The notes beneath the pieces were generated by a model. The model saw nothing but the letters and a program-made list of their open reading frames with translations. It was not told where the DNA came from and searched no databases. Of a stretch of DNA of 11,389 nucleotides, positions 6,716 through 11,389 are shown in pieces (position 1 is the stretch's first letter; every line of letters starts with the position of its first letter). The stretch is from the NCBI GenBank assembly GCA_035534175.1, contig DATLSM010000070.1:1-11389 (forward strand), written 5' to 3'. Source of the DNA: DATLSM01 sp035534175. GTDB lineage: Bacteria > Actinomycetota > Thermoleophilia > Solirubrobacterales > 70-9. Made by a program: the position numbers and the translations under genes.

Positions 6716-7336
6716 TCAACGCTGGCGCAGGAGGACGCGAAAGTCCTGGGCAAGGTCGTCGGGCTTGAACGGGCTGCTGGCGTCGAAGTGAACCCGCACC
6801 CGGCCGCGGCCGTCCACCAGCCAGATATACCCGAGGCGCGCCGTCTGCGGATTGTCGGGGATCAGGGGGCTGGCTTCGTAGTGGCTCCAGATCGGCTGCA
6901 GCTGGGACTCGCTGCCGATCACGTAGTGGAAGTTGGGGGGCTCGCGATGGCGCAGGAGGAAGGCGCGCACGGCCGCCGGGGTGTCCTCGCGCGGATCGAC
7001 GCTGACGCTGACCACGGCCACGTGCCGCGCCTGCGTCCCGAGGGCGGCCAGGGATTCGCGCAGCTCTTCGGCGATCAGCTGACACAGCGGGCCGCAATTC
7101 GCGTAGACGAAGACCACGGCGTAGGGGCGCCCCCTCCAGGCGGCGGTGTCGAGATGCGCACCGCTGGCTTCCCCCAGGCGGATCGGCGGGGCCGGGCGAG
7201 CGGAGATCGCCGCCGGTATCTGAGTGGCGTCGAGGAAGCGACCGATCCGGTGCCCGGGGGTCGGTTCGGTGGTCTGCGCGCAGCCCGCGAGCAGCAGCGC
7301 CGCCAGCGCGGTGGGGAGGAGGGGCGCCACCCTCAC
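6716..7336 (-). CDS. SCO-like lipoprotein lacking the metal-binding histidine
   Basis: 206 residues. Lipoprotein signal peptide with lipobox LLAGC (Cys19), then a thioredoxin-like SCO domain. FVYANCGPLC keeps two cysteines (81, 85) in CxxxC spacing, and SVSVDPREDTP matches the SCO SVDP segment. CGPLC replaces CPDIC. At the position of the SCO histidine, aligned through the following WLVDGRGRV strand, the sequence reads QTARLGYIW with Arg167 instead of His, so copper binding by the classical Cys-Cys-His site is unlikely. It may act as a thiol reductase for CuA cysteines or for the other SCO (inference). GTG start overlaps the upstream gene's stop (GTGA). The 63-base gap to the small membrane protein is the largest in this block. 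Confidence 0.85.
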   Translation of the reverse strand: MRVAPLLPTALAALLLAGCAQTTEPTPGHRIGRFLDATQIPAAISARPAPPIRLGEASGAHLDTAAWRGRPYAVVFVYANCGPLCQLIAEELRESLAALGTQARHVAVVSVSVDPREDTPAAVRAFLLRHREPPNFHYVIGSESQLQPIWSHYEASPLIPDNPQTARLGYIWLVDGRGRVRVHFDASSPFKPDDLAQDFRVLLRQR

Positions 7337-8766
7337 ACCGCCACCGCCGAGAGCAGCCAGAGGCCGAGGCAGGTGAAGCCGACCATGATCACCAGCATCC
7401 AGTACTGCGAGCGCACCGCCTCGCGGGGGTTGCGGTAGATCGACAGGGCGCGGTCGTGAGCCAGGGTCAGGCCGCTGACGTGGCCGGTGATCAGCGCCAC
7501 GACCTGCACGTACCAGATCACCGTCGCGGTGACGATCGCGTAGTCGATCTGGAAGCCGCTGGTACCAAGGTAGTTGGCGCCGTTGCCGAGCGGGTCCGAG
7601 ATCAGGTAGACGACCGCCTGGCCCTGGTAGACGAGCAAAGAGAAGTAGTGGGCGAGGATGTAGGCGAAGGCAATCGGGGCCAGGGTGTGGGCGAAGCGGC
7701 GGGCGAGGTCCTCGACCTCGAACTGGTCGCTGACCGAGCGGATACCCCAGATACCGAGCCAGTAGAAGGAGACGATGGCGAGCACGCAGACCGCCAGGCC
7801 GACGCTCCCAGCCAGCTCGCTGGCGACGGTGACGCTGAAGCCGAGATGGTTGAAGAATTCGATCAGGCTGGGCGCCGTGTTGATCCAGAGCACCCCGTTG
7901 GACGCGCCGTCAAAGGTCGTCGTGCCGATGATCGTGCAGAGCAGGGCGACGGTGCCCGGGAGGAGTTCCAGGCCGGGCAGGCCGGAGAGGGGTGGTCGTC
8001 TGCAGACCGTGCGGTCCTGGACCTCGACGATCGAGAGCCGCGACATCAGGCGAAAGTAGACGCTGAAACCGTCGGCCCGTTCGGTCCAGCGCTCGACCCC
8101 GAAGGTGGCCATGGCGATCAGCTGGAATCCGCCATAGGCGCAGGCGATCAGGACCAGGGTCCTGGGGTAGTCGCGGTCGACGTAGACCAGCTCCAGCCAG
8201 GCGAACCCGATCAGGGTCGCCACCGCGGGCCAGACGCCGAGCCACTCCGGGTAGCGCAGCAGCGGCCGGGCGCGGCCACCGCTGATCCGGTGCAGAGCCC
8301 AGCCGATCGCCCGGGCGAGGGCCCGCCATGGGTTGAGCGGCCGGAAGACATCGCCGAAGAGGACGCTGGCCACCGGGAAGCCGACCCAAAAGAGGGCGAA
8401 GACGAAGGTGGGAGCCAGGTTCGCGGTCGGCACCTGGGCACCGACCACGCCGGAATACACGACGAGGACGAAGAGCGCTACGCCAACCGCCCCGGCCAGC
8501 GGTTCGATCCAGGCCGGGAAGGTGAACATGCGGTGCGTCGCGTGCTGTTGCAGGCGCGGCCTAGGCCAGAGGATCGCCAGGGCGACGAAGGAGGCGATCA
8601 GGGCGAACGCCGCCGCCCAGGCGAACAGCCACTCGGGGATCGGCAGGTCGGTTCGCCCGACGATGCCGTGGGCCGAGGCGGCCGCGGGGAAAGCCGCCCA
8701 GGCGACCAGGAGGGCGCCGCAGAGGCCCAGGCAATCGAGGAGCCCGGCGCCGCGCGGGCGCTTCAC
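7333..8766 (-). CDS. Polytopic membrane protein of unassigned function (fenitrothion hydrolase-like annotation)
   Basis: 477 residues: a signal-like first segment with possible cleavage before HGIVGRTDLPIPEW (His33), then roughly nine to eleven membrane helices. Histidines sit in or near helices (AHTLAP 359-364, AHYFS 372-376, TGHVSG 428-433, LAHDRA 436-440). A conserved-looking VLFGDVFRPLNPW loop lies at about 136-147. I recall similar actinobacterial proteins being labelled fenitrothion hydrolase; that is a weak annotation from memory and does not fit the context. Set between protein B and SCO/CtaG genes, a role in copper or haem handling for oxidase assembly is more likely (inference). The GTG start overlaps the stop of B, and its own stop overlaps the SCO-like start, both as GTGA. 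Confidence 0.82.
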   Translation of the reverse strand: MKRPRGAGLLDCLGLCGALLVAWAAFPAAASAHGIVGRTDLPIPEWLFAWAAAFALIASFVALAILWPRPRLQQHATHRMFTFPAWIEPLAGAVGVALFVLVVYSGVVGAQVPTANLAPTFVFALFWVGFPVASVLFGDVFRPLNPWRALARAIGWALHRISGGRARPLLRYPEWLGVWPAVATLIGFAWLELVYVDRDYPRTLVLIACAYGGFQLIAMATFGVERWTERADGFSVYFRLMSRLSIVEVQDRTVCRRPPLSGLPGLELLPGTVALLCTIIGTTTFDGASNGVLWINTAPSLIEFFNHLGFSVTVASELAGSVGLAVCVLAIVSFYWLGIWGIRSVSDQFEVEDLARRFAHTLAPIAFAYILAHYFSLLVYQGQAVVYLISDPLGNGANYLGTSGFQIDYAIVTATVIWYVQVVALITGHVSGLTLAHDRALSIYRNPREAVRSQYWMLVIMVGFTCLGLWLLSAVAV

Positions 8767-9440
8767 CAGGCTTCCCCTTCGGAGTGGAGGGGATCGGCCG
8801 CGGCGGCGCGGCGGCGGCGCACGAGGAGGACCGTGACGAGGGCCCCCAGCGCGACGAGGATCAGCGCGATCAGCGCCACCGTCGAAAAGCCCGCGGGGCT
8901 ACCGACCCAGTAGAGCGTCCCCAGCAGCTTGACCGGCGCTCCGCCCACCCGCATCGGGATCGTGTAGTTGAAGATCTTCGCTTTGTGGCTTGCGTTCTTG
9001 ACCTGGGGCGGAATTTCGTAGCTCAGCCAATGCATCCGGTGGTCGTGCCAGACGAACACACCGGTCTTGTCGATCGCCTGCCACTTGGGTGGCGCTTTGG
9101 GATTGGCGTAGGAGGGGACCGGAACGTTGCCGTAGCGGTCCTCGTTCAGGTAGGTGGCCGGCGAGAGCCGATTCTGCTGCACCGTGCCGTTGGGCAGCAG
9201 GCGCGTGTACTGGTCGTCGCTGTAGCCGTAGATGACGACCGTCTTGCCGGTCTTGTTGTCGAGTTCGAACTCGTTGTCGTAGTCGAGCACCCTGATTTCC
9301 AGCCCCGGCACCGGTGGCGAGATTCGATCGATCACCGAACGAAAGAGCGGGTTGCCCTGGTGAGCCGAGGCTGGCACTGCGCCGATCAGCAGCGCAATTG
9401 CGGCAAGCACCAATGCCCACCCGGAGCGGGTGAGAGGCAT
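8763..9440 (-). CDS. Membrane-anchored exported protein B with WHDHRMHW motif (paralogue of A)
   Basis: 225 residues: signal peptide with predicted cleavage after PASA (26), leaving His27 as the first mature residue; an exported domain; a membrane helix (about 187-207); a RRRR tail ending EGEAW. It is a clear paralogue of protein A (2734-3438), sharing GNP near the mature N terminus, YGY, SPATYLN (93-99), VPxxAN, APPxW, DHRMHW (133-138), PPQV, NYTIP and YWVG. The histidines at 132, 134 and 137, with the N-terminal His, could bind copper (inference from context with SCO and CtaG). ATG at 9440 is chosen because GAAGGAG lies five bases upstream; a GTG at 9467 would add nine residues. First gene of the minus-strand run; stop overlaps the next start (GTGA). 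Confidence 0.85.
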   Translation of the reverse strand: MPLTRSGWALVLAAIALLIGAVPASAHQGNPLFRSVIDRISPPVPGLEIRVLDYDNEFELDNKTGKTVVIYGYSDDQYTRLLPNGTVQQNRLSPATYLNEDRYGNVPVPSYANPKAPPKWQAIDKTGVFVWHDHRMHWLSYEIPPQVKNASHKAKIFNYTIPMRVGGAPVKLLGTLYWVGSPAGFSTVALIALILVALGALVTVLLVRRRRAAAADPLHSEGEAW

Positions 9441-9445
9441 GCAGA

Positions 9446-9452
9446 CTCCTTC
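9446..9452 (-). promoter_or_regulatory. Ribosome binding site for protein B (decides ATG start)
   Basis: GAAGGAG on the minus strand, five bases before ATG 9440-9438. It favours the ATG over an upstream in-frame GTG at 9467. Confidence 0.8.
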
Positions 9453-9481
9453 GGGTTGAAGCGACACCGGCCGACCGAGGC

Positions 9482-9527
9482 GCCGATCCCGCCCTGCGGC
9501 GGGAGAAGCCTAGCGCGACGGATCGGC
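9482..9527. promoter_or_regulatory. Nested inverted repeats in the divergent intergenic region
   Basis: GCCGATCC at 9482-9489 pairs with GGATCGGC at 9520-9527 (8 bp). Inside lies a 6-bp stem, CCCGCC/GGCGGG (9488-9503), with loop CTGC. The two stems share two bases, so they are alternatives rather than one structure. They lie between the starts of protein B and chrA, where both promoters must be. They may be an operator or leader hairpin, or simply GC-rich chance. Confidence 0.3.
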
Positions 9528-9541
9528 TGAGTAGCCTGCGG

Positions 9542-10723
9542 TTGGTGGGGGCCGAATCGTCGAATCCCCCGGCGAGTCGCGGCGCGCCGGACCTGGGGGA
9601 GATCCTCAGGCAGTGGGGGCGCATCGGAGCGATTGGCTTCGGCGGCCCGCCGGCCCACGTCGCCCTGTTCCGCGACCTCTGCGTGACGCGGCGTAACTGG
9701 CTGAGCGGCGAGCAGTTCGAGGACGCGATCGCAGCCACCAACCTGCTGCCGGGCCCGGGATCGACCCAGTTGGCAATCTTCTGCGCCTGGCGTCTGCGGG
9801 GCGTTCGCGGCGCCCTGCTCGGCGGTGCCGCGTTCATCCTCCCGGGTCTCGCCGCCATCATCCTGCTCGCCCTCCTCTTTCTCGACGGAACGCCCCCACT
9901 GTGGGTGCGCGGCGCCGGGGCTGGAGCGGGGGCGGCCGTCGCGGCCGTCGCGATCAGAGCCGGGCTCGGCCTTGTCCCGGCGAGCTGGGCGCTCGCTCGC
10001 CTCACCCACCCGATGCGCTGGGCCGCCTACGGCGCACTGGGGCTGATTGCCGCTGCGACGATCGGCCCCTGGCTGGTCCTGGTGTTGCTGGGGTGTGGGG
10101 TCTTCGAGCTGGGGCGGCGGCGCCCCCCCGAGGTTATGTCAACCTACGGCCTGTGGGCGATACCGCTCGCGGCGACCGTCGCCAGCGGCGGGCTTGGGGC
10201 GCTGGCCTGGGTGGCCTTCAAGGTCGGCGCCCTTTCCTATGGGGGCGGCTTCGTGATCGTGCCCCTGATGCAGGCCGACGCGGTGAGCCATTACCACTGG
10301 ATGAGCTCCGGCCAGTTCCTCAACGCGGTGGCGCTGGGCCAGCTGACGCCGGGCCCGGTGACACAGACAGTCGCCGTGGTCGGCTACGCCGCGGCGGGGA
10401 TTTGGGGCGCGCTGCTGGCCTCCCTGGTCGCCTTCGCGCCCTCGTTCTCCTTCATCCTGCTGGGCGCGGATCGCTTCGACCGCCTGCGTGCCGACGAGAG
10501 AGCGAGAGCCTTCCTCGGCGGAGCCGGACCGGCGGCGATCGGCGCGATTCTCGGCTCGGCGGTCCCGCTGGCTGGCGCCATCTCCGAGACCTGGCAGCTG
10601 GCGGTCCTCGCCGCGGCAGCCGTGGCATTGCTGGCGCTGCGACGCGGTGTTGTCGCCACTCTGCTCGCTGCCGGCGCCGCGGGGGTCGTTCTGGTCGCCC
10701 TGGGGGCGCCGCTACCCGGCTGA
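9542..10723 (+). CDS. chrA: Chromate transporter ChrA, two-domain (long-chain CHR family)
   Basis: 393 residues, the usual length of long-chain CHR proteins, which carry two homologous membrane halves. First half: RIGAIGFGGPPAHVALFRD (27-45) and NLLPGPGSTQLA (67-78). Second half: KVGALSYGGGFVIVPLM (227-243) and QLTPGPVTQTVAVVGY (267-282). The paired FGGP/YGGG and LxPGP signatures are diagnostic. ChrA exports chromate across the inner membrane, driven by the proton gradient; many homologues are annotated this way without tests. It starts at TTG 9542 or the adjacent GTG 9545, with no obvious ribosome site. Transcription is divergent from the copper/oxidase block, about 100 bases away. No chrB regulator is present. 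Confidence 0.92.
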   Translation: MVGAESSNPPASRGAPDLGEILRQWGRIGAIGFGGPPAHVALFRDLCVTRRNWLSGEQFEDAIAATNLLPGPGSTQLAIFCAWRLRGVRGALLGGAAFILPGLAAIILLALLFLDGTPPLWVRGAGAGAGAAVAAVAIRAGLGLVPASWALARLTHPMRWAAYGALGLIAAATIGPWLVLVLLGCGVFELGRRRPPEVMSTYGLWAIPLAATVASGGLGALAWVAFKVGALSYGGGFVIVPLMQADAVSHYHWMSSGQFLNAVALGQLTPGPVTQTVAVVGYAAAGIWGALLASLVAFAPSFSFILLGADRFDRLRADERARAFLGGAGPAAIGAILGSAVPLAGAISETWQLAVLAAAAVALLALRRGVVATLLAAGAAGVVLVALGAPLPG

Positions 10724-11052
10724 TGGAGCCGCCGCAGAGTATCTCTCGCCCTGGTCTTCGCATCGAGTTGACATAACCGTGATTATCGTGCGTTGGCGTT
10801 TGGCGGGTAGTGGGTCGGTTTGAATCTTTAGGTTGCTCGGGCTTTGATGGCCAACGTGGAGGACGACCCTCACCTGCCCCCTGTCTGAGCTACCGGGCGA
10901 TGCTGCCGCCGGCAGGCGCGCTCAGAACCCGATACCCGAACCAAGCGGCGAAGGCGCCGGCAATTGGCGGTGGTTCAAGCCTTATGAATTGGTCGGCCCG
11001 ATCTCCTTGGTGCCCGCGACTACTTCGACCCTCTGCGCCGTCGGCGGGAGCC
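10724..11052. other. Intergenic stretch without a convincing gene
   Basis: About 330 bases between chrA and the antitoxin promoter. The part from about 10765 to 10850 is clearly less GC-rich than the genes. Short open frames here (up to about 89 codons from a GTG-type start at 10810) have no recognisable domain, no ribosome site and low-complexity composition. A TTGACA at 10768-10773 has no suitable -10 box. It may hold the chrA 3' end and an eroded insertion next to the toxin-antitoxin pair, but no terminal repeats or transposase fragment were recognised. Confidence 0.4.
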
Positions 11053-11082
11053 TTGAAGCTTGTGCAAACCTGCCTGTAAGAT
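11053..11082 (+). promoter_or_regulatory. Candidate promoter of the vapBC-type operon
   Basis: TTGAAG (11053-11058) and TAAGAT (11077-11082) are separated by 18 bases and resemble sigma-70 -35 and -10 boxes. The -10 lies inside the dyad at 11076-11092. Transcription would start only a few bases before ATG 11097, so the mRNA would be nearly leaderless, consistent with the lack of a Shine-Dalgarno. Confidence 0.4.
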
Positions 11083-11092
11083 GGTATCTTAC
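11076..11092. promoter_or_regulatory. Perfect 17-bp dyad, probable antitoxin operator
   Basis: GTAAGAT-GGT-ATCTTAC: two exact 7-base arms around a 3-base centre, ending four bases before the antitoxin ATG. AbrB/MazE-fold antitoxins, alone or with the toxin, usually bind such dyads to repress their own operon. The overlap with the candidate -10 box fits autorepression. Confidence 0.65.
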
Positions 11093-11096
11093 TTAG

Positions 11097-11327
11097 ATGA
11101 AAACGACCGTCTCGACCAAGGGCCAGATCGTGCTGCCAGCCGAGCTTCGCCAGCGCGACGGTATTGAGCCCGGCCAGGAGTTCGAGGTCGAGCGCATTGG
11201 CGTTGACGAGTACCGCTTGCTGCGGGTGGCGCCGGCGCCGAACGAAGGCCTGGTGGACTGGCTGCTTGCCTGCCCGCAGAAGGGCTACTTCGTCGCGGTC
11301 GACTCCGAGGCGACCGACACTCTGTGA
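11097..11327 (+). CDS. vapB: AbrB/SpoVT-type antitoxin (VapB family)
   Basis: 76 residues. The N-terminal half (about 2-43) is a SpoVT-AbrB DNA-binding domain with the signature TTVSTKGQIVLPAELRQRDG and GIEPGQEFEVERI. The C-terminal half, WLLACPQKGYFVAVDSEATD, is the type of tail that wraps a PIN toxin and blocks its active site. The stop overlaps the GTG start of the next gene (GTGA), the standard antitoxin-first arrangement. It should neutralise the VapC toxin and, via the dyad at 11076-11092, repress the operon. There is no Shine-Dalgarno; translation is probably near-leaderless. Confidence 0.9.
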   Translation: MKTTVSTKGQIVLPAELRQRDGIEPGQEFEVERIGVDEYRLLRVAPAPNEGLVDWLLACPQKGYFVAVDSEATDTL

Positions 11328-11389
11328 AGCACCTCGTCGACGCCAACGTCCTCTCCGAGGCGACCAAGCCCAGCCCAGATCCTCAGGTC
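11324..11389 (+). CDS. vapC: VapC-type PIN-domain toxin, N-terminal fragment (runs off right edge)
   Basis: Only 22 codons are present, reading MKHLVDANVLSEATKPSPDP. The LVDANVLSE start carries the first conserved PIN-domain aspartate (Asp6) and the following Glu/Ser positions, and KPxP is common in VapC toxins. PIN toxins are magnesium-dependent RNases. The GTG start overlaps the antitoxin stop by GTGA. Completeness and the other active-site acids cannot be judged from this window. Confidence 0.82.
   Translation, partial: MKHLVDANVLSEATKPSPDPQV

Noticed and set aside
7456..8913. Plus-strand open frame of about 485 codons
   Set aside because: It is antisense to the 477-residue membrane protein and the end of protein B, is dominated by Asp/Glu/Gly/Arg/Gln and has no domain; typical of high-GC antisense frames.
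10768..10790. TTGACA box as a promoter
   Set aside because: No -10-like hexamer at 16-19 bases; the TATCGT found is only ten bases away and no gene follows.
10884..10898. tRNA-like start on the minus strand (GCCCGGTAGCTCAGA)
   Set aside because: The matching acceptor arm and a properly spaced TTC-arm are missing downstream; no cloverleaf can be drawn.
10810..11079. 89-codon open frame between chrA and the antitoxin
   Set aside because: No recognisable domain, no ribosome site and low-information composition.
1..11389. CRISPR array, insertion sequence, rRNA genes or prophage
   Set aside because: No regularly spaced direct repeats, no transposase or integrase fragments, no rRNA-like stretches and no phage genes were seen.

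Overview
This 11.4 kb window is high-GC, tightly packed bacterial DNA. Many start codons are GTG or TTG, and neighbouring genes often share a 4-base GTGA or ATGA overlap. Gene content points to an aerobic actinobacterium (Actinomycetota): VKOR-DsbA disulfide machinery, PrxQ, Caa3-type CtaG, SCO proteins and a chromosomal VapBC-type pair. Thermoleophilia/Solirubrobacterales is my best guess from overall resemblance, but the sequence alone does not prove it.

Layout. (1) Left edge, minus strand: a class I SAM methyltransferase (143-631) translationally coupled to a diacylglycerol/lipid kinase that runs off the window (1-146). (2) Plus-strand block, 728-4731: membrane-anchored cyclophilin, PrxQ peroxiredoxin, alpha/beta hydrolase, membrane-anchored DHRxHW-motif protein A, VKOR and membrane-anchored DsbA. 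Spacing is tight and the theme is folding and thiol-disulfide chemistry outside the membrane. (3) A hairpin between convergent genes (4735-4786). (4) Minus-strand block, 9440 down to 4765: DHRxHW-motif protein B, a 477-residue polytopic membrane protein, an SCO-like lipoprotein, a small one-helix membrane protein, CtaG and a canonical SCO protein. Four of the five junctions overlap or nearly abut. The theme is copper handling and cytochrome c oxidase maturation, but no oxidase subunit is present. (5) Plus strand, 9542-10723: a two-domain ChrA chromate transporter, divergent from block 4. (6) About 370 bp without a convincing gene, AT-richer in its first part. (7) A VapB-type AbrB antitoxin preceded by a perfect 17-bp dyad, and the first 22 codons of a VapC PIN toxin cut by the right edge.

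How the genes fit together. VKOR passes oxidising equivalents through DsbA to exported proteins. Cyclophilin assists proline isomerisation and PrxQ removes peroxide. SCO and CtaG serve copper insertion into haem-copper oxidase. The two convergent blocks are tied together by a pair of paralogous membrane-anchored proteins, A (2734-3438) and B (8763-9440), sharing SPATYLN, DHRxHW, PPQV, WVG and a C-terminal EAW. I do not know a function for this family. B sits with the copper genes and has two extra histidines, including one predicted at the mature N terminus; A sits with the disulfide genes and lacks both. This paralogous pair, the SCO-like lipoprotein without its metal histidine and the unassigned polytopic protein are the best candidates here for an undescribed copper/redox maturation module.
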